Source: JAIEOG01 sp964611895 (lineage in GTDB: Bacteria; Bdellovibrionota; FAC87; UBA2466). From it: a stretch of 64,000 bases of DNA. The stretch covers positions 62,001-126,000 of the forward strand of contig CAZTDN010000003.1 of the NCBI GenBank assembly GCA_964611895.1, in the 5' to 3' direction. The position numbers and the translations under genes are program-made. Below, piece by piece: positions 8,649 to 17,247 of the stretch. The notes beneath the pieces were generated by a model. That model was not told where the DNA came from. It did not search any database and was given only the letters and a program-made list of their open reading frames with translations. Position 1 is the stretch's first letter. The number at the start of each line of letters is the position of its first letter.

Positions 8649-9640
8649 ATTTGCGTCAACCCAATTTGTTTTATGATCCGCAGCATCAGGAGATTTTTAG
8701 ACGATTGCTTGAACTAAAAGTCGCCACAGGACACCTTTCCCAAATACCACAATGGAAAGGTTTTCTGAGTAGCTTAGGTCTGGATTCGCTTGAGGTTTCT
8801 TGCTTTGAAAAAGCACATATTTTGGGGGGGTATTTCTATAATTTTCACAACCCCCCTCCAGACGTCTCAAGCACCGACAGATTCAAAACCGGAACTTGGG
8901 TGATCCCGACGGTTCCCGACTCTGAATCTTGCAACCAGCTTCGCGAGCTAGGCTTTGAGTCAGCACCCGCATACATCGAAAGCTCTCTGGAGATCCGGGA
9001 CTCTCTCGAGCAGACATTGCGCAAAAACTTGGGCTCTAGGGAATACCTAAACTTGATGCGCATCGTTCGAAAGGCTGAGCAATTTTACTCCGTCCATTTT
9101 TACAACGCCGAAGCGTTGAACCAAGATACCGAGCTATTGGAGAAAGCTAGCGAGCTGCATTCCCACAATGCCACCAAGTACAATCACCCGTACAATATGT
9201 ACGACGTTCCAGCACTTAAAGCCCTGCTCACCTCCTCCTTGAGAGACTACTTCCGCGTGGGGTTTGTTCGGGACAAAATTAGCGGGGAGGCAGTTCAAGT
9301 TATTTTCTTGTTGATTGATGAACAACGTGGTCATGTTTTTTATTTAGCGCAGGGAATAGCCCACGCCATCGTCCAACCTTCGATCAACGTCTATACGGCT
9401 TCATACTGCTGGGTATACCGCTTCGCCGATTCCAATCAATGTCGGGTTGTTTTTCTGAGCAGAGGAATGCACACCGCCAAGAAGCGCCTGGGAGCAAATC
9501 AGTTTGTGCTGCTTAATCATTGGCTACGCTCGGATTCTACAGACGGAAAAAACACCGTCTCTTTTCTCTGTAGAAAAGCTAGGGAGACACTCCCAAAAGA
9601 ATTTGCAAAGCTCACCCAAAAAACTGGTGCCCAATCATGA
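8645..9640 (+). CDS. GNAT-superfamily-like acyltransferase (FemAB-type fold)
   Basis: A 331-residue soluble protein with the feel of a double-GNAT (Acetyltransf_6/FemAB-like) enzyme. It has an LRKNLGSREYLNLMRIVRKAEQ helix, a VGFVRDKISGEAVQVIFLLID strand pair, a YLAQGIAHAIVQPSINVYTA region typical of the second acceptor half, and a C-terminal KKRLGANQFVLLNHW. I cannot name the acyl donor or acceptor. The start at 8645 overlaps the preceding stop (ATGA) and its own stop overlaps the binding-protein gene, so all three are coupled. The context suggests it builds or modifies the small molecule handled by this operon. Confidence 0.55.
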   Translation: MNLRQPNLFYDPQHQEIFRRLLELKVATGHLSQIPQWKGFLSSLGLDSLEVSCFEKAHILGGYFYNFHNPPPDVSSTDRFKTGTWVIPTVPDSESCNQLRELGFESAPAYIESSLEIRDSLEQTLRKNLGSREYLNLMRIVRKAEQFYSVHFYNAEALNQDTELLEKASELHSHNATKYNHPYNMYDVPALKALLTSSLRDYFRVGFVRDKISGEAVQVIFLLIDEQRGHVFYLAQGIAHAIVQPSINVYTASYCWVYRFADSNQCRVVFLSRGMHTAKKRLGANQFVLLNHWLRSDSTDGKNTVSFLCRKARETLPKEFAKLTQKTGAQS

Positions 9641-10740
9641 AATGGATAATCGCATGGACCTTCACCTGCACTAGTCTGTATGCAGCTACACCCATCTTTG
9701 GATACGGTAGTTCTGACGCTGTCATACCCGCCAAGGACCAAGAATTGTTTTATACGGGATTTGAAGCAGGTTTTGAAAAAGTTTTCCGTGCGAAAATGCC
9801 AAAAGACCTGGTGATTTTGGAGAACGTTTACACAGGCTCCCAGCTGGGTGCCACCGAAAGCGCCCTGAAACTCATTTCCAAAGGGGTTCAGGCCATTGCC
9901 GGATTCCCAACTAGCCATGAGGCGGTACTTGCCGGACGGATTGCAAAAGAAAAAAATATTTTTGCTCTCTTCCCCGGATCGAGCCACTCAGATTTAGCTA
10001 CATTTGGCCCGTACGTCTATTCGACAGGCGAATCTATGGAGGCTGGCATTGTTCGATCCCTCAATTTCATCCAGAAGTCTTTTGCTCAAAAACCAGGGAT
10101 TCTGGTAGTCAACCCCTATGCGGTGTACTCCGAAGACCAGCGACGCGTCTTCGATCGACTTCTAAAGACACCGAAATACGCCTCTGTGAGTTTAGACACT
10201 TGCACTATGAATTCGGATTCTACTCTTGAACTGGATAAGTGCCCGCGCTTGTCCAGAGCGGCTTACCTTTACTTCACGCAGTACGCTTCAGAGACAAACC
10301 CTGTCATGAAACAGCTCCAGGCCCTTAGCATCGATATCCCGATCCTGACTAGTTCGTCCTGGTTGACAGGTGACATCGAATTCGTGCGTCGATACCTTAC
10401 CCCCCGTAAGTCCCCCCTATACAGCGTGGCCGTATGGCTCAAAGGGGAGAAAAGTTCTCTGGAGTTCGAAACCGATATTCGCAAGCGCTACGGGATCGAA
10501 GCCACTCCAGAAATCGCTTATGGTTATGATGTGGGTGCTATTTTGGCCAAGACCTACATGCGCGCAAAGAAAAATAGCCCGGTGGTGACATCGCAAGCAC
10601 TGCGAGAGGCATTTGTGGCGGAACGGTGCTTTTATGGATTGAGCAGTGGGCGTATCTGCTTTGGCCCCAAAGGCGGCCACGCCATTCGAGAAGTTAAACT
10701 CGTCTTGTTTACCAAGAACGGCTTCAAACAGGTGGATTGA
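9637..10740 (+). CDS. periplasmic binding protein (Leu/Ile/Val-type, Peripla_BP_6)
   Basis: A 367-residue exported protein; MKWIIAWTFTCTSLYAAT is a signal peptide. The mature part follows the type I periplasmic binding fold: FYTGFEAGFEKVF, GVQAIAGFPTSHEAVLAGRIAKEK (the lobe-1 site), FGPYVYSTGESMEAGI, and the late IAYGYDVGAILAKTYMRA helix, then LREAF. No permease or ATPase gene accompanies it; instead a histidine kinase begins three bases after its stop. I infer that it captures a ligand in the periplasm and presents it to the kinase. The ligand is unknown. Confidence 0.8.
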   Translation: MKWIIAWTFTCTSLYAATPIFGYGSSDAVIPAKDQELFYTGFEAGFEKVFRAKMPKDLVILENVYTGSQLGATESALKLISKGVQAIAGFPTSHEAVLAGRIAKEKNIFALFPGSSHSDLATFGPYVYSTGESMEAGIVRSLNFIQKSFAQKPGILVVNPYAVYSEDQRRVFDRLLKTPKYASVSLDTCTMNSDSTLELDKCPRLSRAAYLYFTQYASETNPVMKQLQALSIDIPILTSSSWLTGDIEFVRRYLTPRKSPLYSVAVWLKGEKSSLEFETDIRKRYGIEATPEIAYGYDVGAILAKTYMRAKKNSPVVTSQALREAFVAERCFYGLSSGRICFGPKGGHAIREVKLVLFTKNGFKQVD

Positions 10741-10743
10741 AGA

Positions 10744-12438
10744 ATGGAGCAGTCGCCTAAACTTTTTTCTAATTCCATTCTAAGAACACTGACCGCCATC
10801 CATTTAGGCGTTCTATTGCTTGGATTACTCGGATTTTTCTTGTTTCTTCAATACTCAAATAAACAGTACGTGCGCAGCCAGGTGCTCAGCATCAAGCAGG
10901 GAATTCATCCGATACTGACCGCTCAGCAAGACAAGTGGCGCGCGTGGCATGTTTTGGGTTTGGGTGAAGTGCTGCGACAAGAACTCCGACAGTTCCAGAC
11001 TCAGCACCCCGATGTCCATCTATGGGTCGCCCCAGCGTCGGATCTCGTAGAACAGGACGAACTCCTCGTTTACCCGACCCACCCAAGAAAAGGAGAACCA
11101 GCGCTCTATGCACAAATCAAGACCAAGGGGCTCTTGTCACAAAAACAGCTGCTCGGATTTACGACGGCAGCCGCCGTATTGTTGGTGACCCTGTTTGTCG
11201 TGTCTATGCTCTTATCTGCTTACATTTTGAAAATGCACATTCAAACTCCTCTGCGCTTGGTTCAAGAACGTGTTGCGGCAAAAGGCCATGAGGGAACCTT
11301 TAATGTAAAGGACATTCCGGCGTCGGGAGAGGTCCGTGAACTACTAGACCTAATAGGGACGCTGCATGAACGAACCAAAGCCAATGAAACGTTGTCCGCC
11401 ATTGGAGAAATCGCCCAACAGGTTGCCCACGATATTCGTTCTCCCTTGTGTGCACTGAATTTAGCCGTTTCTTCGGCAGAGACCCTACCTTCGGCGCAGC
11501 GAAATCTCATTCAATCGGCAGCAAATCGAATTCACGACATTGCCAACGACCTAGCCGTGCGCAAGGTTATTCCGTCGAATCCAGCTGTCCCCTACCCTGT
11601 CGCTCCGGAGCCAGAACATCTATTGGCCCTGCTCAAGGAAATTTTGAGTCAGAAACGAATGGAATTTTCAGAGTGGCCTGGGATTAAACTGCAGGAAACA
11701 GGGCTATCGGAGATTGCTGCGATATTTGTACGAGTTCGTCCAGGAAGCTTTAAGTCGATGCTATCGAATCTATTGAACAACGCGAGGGAGGCTTTGGGGG
11801 ACGCGGGGGTTATCGACTTCGAAGCAAGCCTCGTTGAGAATGGAAAAGTGCGTTTATGCATCCGGGATAATGGCAAAGGGATTCCGGAGGAAGTGCTTCC
11901 TAAACTCAGCACCCGCGGTTTTTCATATGGAAAACCAGACGGGAGCGGGCTGGGTTTGTACCACGCATCAGAAGCCGCAAAGCTATTTCAGGGTTCTCTT
12001 CAAATCACGTCCCAAGTTGGAAAAGGTTCTGCTGTTTCTGTCGATATTCCAGTCTCCGAGTCGCCCGCTTGGTTTGCTCGCTCAATCCCCCTGCCAAAAT
12101 CAGGCTGCGTGGTCGTTTGTGACGACGATCCCAGCATCCATGAGCTTTGGAAATTCAAAATCCCTGCTTATTTGAAAACGGTCCATTTGCACTCCACTCA
12201 GGAACTCCGAAGTTGGGTACACAACCAAGCACCCCATTCTTCAGCCATTACTTTTTTGGTCGACCAAGAGTTTAGAGGAGAATCGAGGACCGGGATCGAT
12301 GCGATTGCAGAGCTTGGAATTGAGAATTCTGCATATTTGGTGACCCACCGGAGTGATGATCCGGTGCTCTTAAAAAACTGTGCAAAAAGAGGGATCCGCG
12401 TTTTTCCCAAATGCGCGATGGAGTATTTGTTCGCATGA
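10744..12438 (+). CDS. hybrid sensor histidine kinase with C-terminal receiver
   Basis: A 564-residue kinase related to the one at 5311-6795. Membrane segments near residues 14-36 and 137-163 flank a roughly 100-residue periplasmic sensor region. A linker leads to HisKA with His229 in QVAHDIRSPLCAL, HATPase with DNGKGIP and DGSGLGLYH, and a terminal receiver with CDDDPSIHELW and probable phospho-Asp in FLVDQEF. It follows the binding-protein gene by three bases, so the periplasmic loop may dock that protein. The stop overlaps the EamA gene start. No separate response regulator is nearby. Confidence 0.88.
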   Translation: MEQSPKLFSNSILRTLTAIHLGVLLLGLLGFFLFLQYSNKQYVRSQVLSIKQGIHPILTAQQDKWRAWHVLGLGEVLRQELRQFQTQHPDVHLWVAPASDLVEQDELLVYPTHPRKGEPALYAQIKTKGLLSQKQLLGFTTAAAVLLVTLFVVSMLLSAYILKMHIQTPLRLVQERVAAKGHEGTFNVKDIPASGEVRELLDLIGTLHERTKANETLSAIGEIAQQVAHDIRSPLCALNLAVSSAETLPSAQRNLIQSAANRIHDIANDLAVRKVIPSNPAVPYPVAPEPEHLLALLKEILSQKRMEFSEWPGIKLQETGLSEIAAIFVRVRPGSFKSMLSNLLNNAREALGDAGVIDFEASLVENGKVRLCIRDNGKGIPEEVLPKLSTRGFSYGKPDGSGLGLYHASEAAKLFQGSLQITSQVGKGSAVSVDIPVSESPAWFARSIPLPKSGCVVVCDDDPSIHELWKFKIPAYLKTVHLHSTQELRSWVHNQAPHSSAITFLVDQEFRGESRTGIDAIAELGIENSAYLVTHRSDDPVLLKNCAKRGIRVFPKCAMEYLFA

Positions 12439-13313
12439 ATAGTCGTGGAAACTACCTGATTGCTTTTGTTGGTTTCACCGTATTGCTCGCGGGAAAAGAC
12501 GTTATTTCGCGTTACGTCTTGGTCCACGGTGTTCCTACTTATCACTTGCTTACCGTTTCGGGTGGAGCAGCGCTGATTTTTAGTTTTCTATTTTCTGTTG
12601 CCTTGGGACAAAGCCGAAAAGTTTGCTCCTACCGCGCACAAGTGGTTCGCTTGATTTTGGATGCAGTGTCTTGGGGGTTGGTAGCGGAGGCTTTTAGATT
12701 GCTCAATGCTACTTCCATCTCGATTGTTTCTAAAGCCTACATTCCCTTCCTGGTCCTACTTGGGCCGGTACTAGGCAACCATTTCAGCCGCAAGCAGAAC
12801 GCGCTCGCCCTGGGTTCGATGGTATCGATGGTGGCTTTTGCTTTTTTCAGCCGAGACCCAGCCGAAAGTCTCTGGGGATACTTGTACTTGGGACTTGCGG
12901 TTTTGACGGTAGCTGCGGGCTATATCATGCTCCGCCAGAGCAGCCTGAAAGAAAGCCCTTTCATTGTCACTGCAACTCCAGCGCTGGCCTGCCTGCTCAT
13001 GGGAGTGATCGGATCGATGCACGCAAAAGAGTTCGCGCTTGTTCCAGATCCGTACTGGTATTTGGAAATTCTTTGTGGGCTTTTGATCTATGGCCTTTAT
13101 ACGGCGAGTATTTACCGTTACAAAATATTGCCGCTCGGCCTTGCAGAATACCCGACGCTCTTGACCTGTTTTTTGATCTTACCCAGTGAGTACATGCTTT
13201 TTGGTTGGGTACCTTCGATTACTTACATTGCACACTTGGGCCTTACATTAATCGCCATTGGATTGGTGGTTTATTGGAACATCAATCGAGCAACGAAGCC
13301 GGCGTCGGGTTAG
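12435..13313 (+). CDS. EamA/DMT-family transporter
   Basis: A 292-residue protein with about ten hydrophobic segments in two similar halves, typical of the EamA drug/metabolite transporter family. Features include an early MNSRGNYLIAFVGFTVLLAGKDVISRY segment, the NATSISIVSKAYIPFLVLLGP hairpin, and the late YRYKILPLGLAEYPTLLTCF segment. Direction and substrate are unknown; many family members export amino acids or metabolites. The ATG overlaps the kinase stop (ATGA), making this the last gene of the five-gene operon. Its 3' end overlaps the convergent hydrolase gene by 32 bases. Confidence 0.8.
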   Translation: MNSRGNYLIAFVGFTVLLAGKDVISRYVLVHGVPTYHLLTVSGGAALIFSFLFSVALGQSRKVCSYRAQVVRLILDAVSWGLVAEAFRLLNATSISIVSKAYIPFLVLLGPVLGNHFSRKQNALALGSMVSMVAFAFFSRDPAESLWGYLYLGLAVLTVAAGYIMLRQSSLKESPFIVTATPALACLLMGVIGSMHAKEFALVPDPYWYLEILCGLLIYGLYTASIYRYKILPLGLAEYPTLLTCFLILPSEYMLFGWVPSITYIAHLGLTLIAIGLVVYWNINRATKPASG

Positions 13314-14430
13314 GCAACCCTGCGGGCGCCCATCGAAAATGGTATGCAGAAAACCGAAGTAGCGCTTTGAGCGCCAGCATATCTGCGTCTTGAGCACTCA
13401 CGATGCGTTCGCTTCTTTCCGGGTCGGCCTTCTCTTGGCGAAATACCTGGTGCCCGCCCCCCGGGATTACAAGCGCAGATCGGTGATAGGGTTCACCGTT
13501 GGGCTGAAGCAACTCACTCCAAAGATCGCGTGCCATTTGTGGGGTTTCCGGGTCCTCGGAGCCAATCAAACTCATCACCGGCAGCCCCCCGCTTGCAGCC
13601 GCTTTCAGCTGAGCGACCAGAGAAGGCTCCTGAAAAAACTGAATCACCTGATCGATTACGGACCAGCGAGCAACCGTGGGCCTTTCTTTGGCCATTTCTA
13701 CAATTGCGTCAAAATTGTAATCGAGAACTTCTTTGTTGGGGTAGGTCCCGCCGGTGGCGACGACCCCTACCAGACCAGGGACATCTACCAAAAGCGAAGG
13801 GGCACACGAAGCGCTTCGGCAGACGATGATCGTAGGCAAAAATCGTTCGGCTTGAATTTCTCGCAGAGGCCCTTGAATGCTTTGAACCATATCCGCCATG
13901 GAGAAATTTGGGGTCATGGGGCGTGCCCAGCCGGCGGAAGGTAAGTCAAACGCGGCCAATTCAAGGGGAACCTGAAGTTCGGGGTGATTCTTCAAAAGCC
14001 ACGTCGCGCGCGGCCCCTTGCCTAGATCCACGCCGTTCGTCACGCGCATCAGAGTGCGAATGACAGGGATGACGCTCCCAATGTTAGAAATATCCAATCC
14101 CAGCCCGTGCAAAAATACTAATCGCCCGATGGCGGGTTGCTTGGGACTTCCAAAAACGTAGGGTTGTCCAGTCTTCGGCATCCAGCCCATTTCGAGGTTT
14201 CGGTAGCGGGTTCCATTGTGAATAACCCCTTCGCCGCTTTTTGGATGACGAAAGACTCTATCTGAAAATCTTTCAGTAAATCTAACGCTGGGCGCGGTAA
14301 ATGGTGCTAGCGCATCCTCAGCGCTCAGCGAGCGGACGATGCCCGGCGGACTAAGCTGAGACTGAACGGCCTCTGCAGCAGTCCTTTGGGGACAGCTCAT
14401 CTTATGTGGGTCAATTGCGGCTGGATCCAA
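13282..14430 (-). CDS. alpha/beta hydrolase
   Basis: A 382-residue protein with an alpha/beta-hydrolase core: LVFLHGLGLD (strand 3 and oxyanion loop), VCRSASCAPSLL around the likely nucleophile Ser (a variant of G-x-S-x-G), MSLIGSEDPETP with the acid region, and IPGGGHQVF with the catalytic His. The start is uncertain: TTG 14430 has a weak GGAAG, while ATG 14400 has no clear ribosome site. No signal peptide is visible in this frame. It is transcribed away from the divergent CRP-type regulator gene and converges on the EamA gene. Substrate unknown. Confidence 0.7.
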   Translation of the reverse strand: MDPAAIDPHKMSCPQRTAAEAVQSQLSPPGIVRSLSAEDALAPFTAPSVRFTERFSDRVFRHPKSGEGVIHNGTRYRNLEMGWMPKTGQPYVFGSPKQPAIGRLVFLHGLGLDISNIGSVIPVIRTLMRVTNGVDLGKGPRATWLLKNHPELQVPLELAAFDLPSAGWARPMTPNFSMADMVQSIQGPLREIQAERFLPTIIVCRSASCAPSLLVDVPGLVGVVATGGTYPNKEVLDYNFDAIVEMAKERPTVARWSVIDQVIQFFQEPSLVAQLKAAASGGLPVMSLIGSEDPETPQMARDLWSELLQPNGEPYHRSALVIPGGGHQVFRQEKADPERSERIVSAQDADMLALKALLRFSAYHFRWAPAGLPNPTPASLLD

Positions 14431-14532
14431 CTTCCAAACACTCCCAACAAAACAAGCTGATTTTCTAGCACAGGCTCAGCTTGAATTCTACGGCCTGTAG
14501 CGGCTGAGGCCGGTATTGCGGTAAAATAAGAA

Positions 14533-15258
14533 ATGCCCAAGAACAATAGACCCCCTCTCGCTAGCCAAGTGTTTGCCGGAAACATCCCCTTTGCCGACCC
14601 TTTATTAAAGCCTTATCTCAAGAGTTTTAGGCCGGGAGAGACCCTCTTTAAACAGGGGGAAGTAGGCGAAACTCTTTATATAATCGAAAGTGGAACGATC
14701 CAGCTGACTGCGATCCGCGATGAGCAAGAGCTCTTTATCAGTGAGCTGGGAGAGGGGCATGTATTGGGAGAAAAAGCGATTGTTGGCTCAGCGCCCCACA
14801 AGCGGTTTTTTGGGGCTCGAGCGAAGACGCAAACCCGCGTTTTGGAACTCTCGGCCCGGGACATGGAAGATCTTGAGGTAAAGAACCCATCCATCGTGAT
14901 TCGGATTTACGAGCGTATTGGGAAGGTTTCTGTCCAGAGACTGGACCGTATCGACCACCTGATCAAGGTGCTACGCCCGGCAAATAATGTGGAAAGGCTG
15001 GTCTATTTGATTATCCACTTTTGTCATTTCGAGGGGCGCAAAACCGATAAGGGCACCCGCGTGCTCTTACCCATGGATACGATTCGGTACTACCTCTCCA
15101 TGACGACTTTTGATGTAGAAAACTGTTTAGAAAACCTGCACCGGATGAAAATACTGATCAACGAAGGCGCTAACAACTACCTCATGACAGAGCAAGCAAA
15201 GCTCATCGCAGCGATCGACAAGCTACGAGACAACCTTCCGAACCTGACCGCGGCCTAA
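14533..15258 (+). CDS. CRP/FNR-like cyclic-nucleotide-binding regulator
   Basis: A 241-residue cytoplasmic protein. Residues about 25-130 form a cNMP-binding beta-roll with PGETLFKQGEVGETLYIIESG and ELGEGHVLGEKAIVG. The usual phosphate-binding arginine after the GE-x2-A/L block is replaced by HKRFFGARAKT, so nucleotide binding is not certain. A long helix (RIYERIGKVSVQRLDRIDHLIKV) leads to a C-terminal region with LPMDTIRYYLSMTTFDVENCLENL, compatible with a winged-helix DNA-binding domain. It is divergent from the hydrolase gene and may control it. Confidence 0.75.
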   Translation: MPKNNRPPLASQVFAGNIPFADPLLKPYLKSFRPGETLFKQGEVGETLYIIESGTIQLTAIRDEQELFISELGEGHVLGEKAIVGSAPHKRFFGARAKTQTRVLELSARDMEDLEVKNPSIVIRIYERIGKVSVQRLDRIDHLIKVLRPANNVERLVYLIIHFCHFEGRKTDKGTRVLLPMDTIRYYLSMTTFDVENCLENLHRMKILINEGANNYLMTEQAKLIAAIDKLRDNLPNLTAA

Positions 15259-15266
15259 GGGCAACA

Positions 15267-15899
15267 CTAACCATTGTTTAATAAGGCGCGCTGAAAAGCG
15301 GGCCGCAGATAGCACTTTTGAAGGTAGGCGTTCAGGTTTGGATGTTTGGCAGCAATCTCGGTGTGGCCGGCGATTTTCCAGACTGAGGCCAATTGAATGT
15401 CCGCCAGCGAAAAGGACTCTCCCATTAGGAACGGGCGTTCGGCCAGCTGCGAATCCAACGTCTTCGCCATTCCCTCTAGCGAAGTAAGCATTTCACGCCG
15501 GAGTCGCTCGGTGCTTTCATTTTTTTCAGTGAACCAATCCAGCCAGATCACCCGTGTCGCAAGCGGTTCAAGTGTGGACGTGACATAACTTACCCACTGA
15601 TTGTAAAGAGCGCGCGATCGGGTACCTGCTTGCGGCAAAAGTTTTCCGACTTTATCGCCCAGGTAGGTGCAAATCGCGGCAGATTCGAACAAACAAAACT
15701 CCCCATCCTGAATGGCAGGAACTTTTCCAAAGGGATTGATCGCCAAGTACTCAGGCTGTTTGTGCTCTTGTTTGGTCGCATCCATGACTTTGCGAGTGTA
15801 GGCGATTCCTAACTCCTCCAGCGCCCATACCGGGCGGATATCGCGAATCAAACCTTTGAGCTCGGGACGGAACGCCGCTAGGGCATAGACAGTGATCAT
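15267..15899 (-). CDS. glutathione S-transferase family protein
   Basis: A 210-residue soluble GST-like enzyme. The thioredoxin-like N-terminal domain contains VWALEELGIAYTRK, NPFGKVPAIQDGEFCLFESAAICTYL (the cis-Pro VPAI and ES glutathione-binding pair). The helical C-terminal domain includes RPFLMGESFSLADIQLASV, the conserved N-capping/hydrophobic staple motif. ATG 15899 is preferred because the GST fold begins at MITVYAL; the longer frame adds an unrelated 14 residues. No obvious functional link to the neighbours. Confidence 0.88.
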   Translation of the reverse strand: MITVYALAAFRPELKGLIRDIRPVWALEELGIAYTRKVMDATKQEHKQPEYLAINPFGKVPAIQDGEFCLFESAAICTYLGDKVGKLLPQAGTRSRALYNQWVSYVTSTLEPLATRVIWLDWFTEKNESTERLRREMLTSLEGMAKTLDSQLAERPFLMGESFSLADIQLASVWKIAGHTEIAAKHPNLNAYLQKCYLRPAFQRALLNNG

Positions 15900-15940
15900 A
15901 GTGAAAGCAGGGTAAACTTGAAAAATAACCTGGTCAATCA

Positions 15941-16501
15941 ATGGTGGACCATTTCAACCCAGGTACTGGAAACGTCCTCCACGCGAAAACCGTAATCCAA
16001 TCAAGGATTAAAACTGGATCGCTAACTTTTAACAAGGCCGTCCTCCATCAAAAATACATCGTCGAAAGGCGTTCTATGAGGCAAATTGCGGCCGAATTCG
16101 CGTCCTCCAAAACAGCCGTTCGGAATGCACTTAAAACCCTCGGCATTACACTTCGAGAACGATGGAAAAATCCATACCGATCTCATAACCTGCCATTCGG
16201 GAAAAAATTGAACAAAGGGAAAGTCATTGATTACGAGTGGGAACAGGAAGTGATCCGCTCTATTGTGAAAATGCATGAGGATCGTCTATCCAGTATGGCA
16301 ATCGCGCGGGCTCTTACCGCGATGAGGATTCCTGTATTTTTCGCTACTAACCGACTAAGTAGCTTGACTTACATAGCCAATTGGCTATTATGCATAAATG
16401 CGGGTTGCCTTTTACACATCGCAGTCTGGTCGAAGCCCCGTAGAGGACTTCATCGGTTCGTTATCCAAATCCGATCAAGCGCGCTTCAGAGATGTATTTG
16501 A
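15941..16501 (+). pseudogene. recombinase-associated helix-turn-helix remnant, 3' end lost
   Basis: The first part of this frame (to about 16336) reads like the accessory or C-terminal HTH portion found with serine-recombinase genes: KAVLHQKYIVERRSMRQIAA, SSKTAVRNALKTLGI, and a later EVIRSIVKMHEDRLSSMAIARAL ending in MRIP, where intact relatives normally continue into a K-G-x-W-H type segment. Here the frame instead runs into the promoter and coding region of the downstream toxin gene. I therefore read it as a truncated remnant rather than a working gene. The match is from memory of the family and the exact break cannot be fixed without alignment. Confidence 0.45.
16364..16391 (+). promoter_or_regulatory. 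higBA promoter with overlapping 16-bp palindromic operator
   Basis: TTGACT (16364-16369) and TATTAT (16386-16391) are spaced by 16 bases. The spacer holds ATAGCCAATTGGCTAT (16373-16388), a perfect palindrome overlapping the -10, as expected for an autorepressed toxin-antitoxin operon. The toxin ATG begins at 16398, seven bases after the -10, so the transcript would start at or next to the A of the start codon and be leaderless. Confidence 0.65.
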
Positions 16502-16727
16502 TGGCATCCAAAATAGTGGGCTTGATTGCCCTCGGGTTCAATTTCGCCAACTTCGCGGGAAGTTGTGGGAGATTAAATTCGCCTCCCCTTCGGGCGGTTA
16601 TCGTATTGCGTATGTCGTCGTTCAAAAAGATGTGATGGTTTGGCTTCACGCCTTTAAGAAGACAACCCAAAAAACACCGGTGAGAGACTTAGATATTGCC
16701 GAAAAACGCATGCAGGAGATCTTGTGA
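16398..16727 (+). CDS. higB: HigB/RelE-type toxin (Gp49-like)
   Basis: A 109-residue protein of the phage-derived Gp49-like/RelE superfamily, ribosome-dependent mRNA interferases. Family marks are YTSQSGRSPVEDFI at the N-terminus, QFRQLRGKLWEIKFASPSGGYRIAYV in the central sheet, and VWLHAFKKTTQKTPVRDLDIA in the C-terminal helix region. The stop overlaps the antitoxin start (GTGA). Toxin-first order is typical of HigBA. The likely promoter and operator lie immediately upstream, with no room for a normal ribosome-binding site. Confidence 0.88.
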   Translation: MRVAFYTSQSGRSPVEDFIGSLSKSDQARFRDVFDGIQNSGLDCPRVQFRQLRGKLWEIKFASPSGGYRIAYVVVQKDVMVWLHAFKKTTQKTPVRDLDIAEKRMQEIL

Positions 16728-17032
16728 AAACTAAAAAAGCTAGGTTCAAAATGGCCCAACCTTTCTTCGATAAAATGCTTCGTGATCCGGAGATCAGAAT
16801 GCACTACGAAGAGGAAAAAGCTAAGTCCCATATCGCCCAGGCGGTGCGAGCCGCTCGTACAAGAGCAGGACTTACACAAGCGGAGTTAGCTCAGAAAATC
16901 AAAACCACCCAAAGCGTTATTGCAAGATTAGAAAGTGGTACCGATAAGCGAACACCATCGCTTGATCTATTGGCGCGGATTGCATCTGCATGTGATGCAG
17001 AACTGGAATTGGGTTTTAAGTTCGCAAGCTAA
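16724..17032 (+). CDS. higA: HigA-type XRE antitoxin
   Basis: A 102-residue protein. The N-terminal 40 residues probably bind the toxin; residues about 40-95 form an XRE helix-turn-helix: VRAARTRAGLTQAELAQKI, TTQSVIARLESG and PSLDLLARIASACDAEL. GTG start overlaps the toxin stop by four bases, so translation is coupled. It should neutralise the HigB-like toxin and repress the operon through the palindrome at 16373-16388. Its 3' end overlaps the following minus-strand small gene by four bases. Confidence 0.9.
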   Translation: MKTKKARFKMAQPFFDKMLRDPEIRMHYEEEKAKSHIAQAVRAARTRAGLTQAELAQKIKTTQSVIARLESGTDKRTPSLDLLARIASACDAELELGFKFAS

Positions 17033-17247
17033 TGATAAAAAAGCTGCTCTGCTTGAAGTTTGCAATATTCTGCTGGAACCGTCTTAATTTTGTGAATTCC
17101 GTTTTCAGACTCTCCGTACCAAACACCTAGGTACTCGTCATCAAGGTCATCGTGATCAAAGCCCTCAAGTTCTACATATAAATGAGTAACTACACCCAAA
17201 GAGTCCCCAACCTTTACAAGGTCGCCTTTTTTAAAAGTACTTGTCAT
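17029..17247 (-). CDS. small acidic protein, unknown
   Basis: A 72-residue protein starting MTSTFKKGDLVKVGDSLGVV, which resembles a small SH3-like beta-barrel opening, followed by an acidic GFDHDDLDDEYLGVWYGE stretch. ATG 17247 is chosen over the longer frame because GAGGGGGGAT lies about eight bases upstream. No family recognised. It sits between the HigBA pair and the tRNA-Val gene, inside the accessory patch. Confidence 0.6.
   Translation of the reverse strand: MTSTFKKGDLVKVGDSLGVVTHLYVELEGFDHDDLDDEYLGVWYGESENGIHKIKTVPAEYCKLQAEQLFYH

Noticed and set aside
14397..14585. 62-codon minus-strand frame with a signal-peptide-like start, just upstream of the hydrolase gene
   Set aside because: It is out of frame with the hydrolase, overlaps the CRP-type gene start, and its continuation after the hydrophobic part looks random. 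A frameshifted signal peptide is possible but unsupported.
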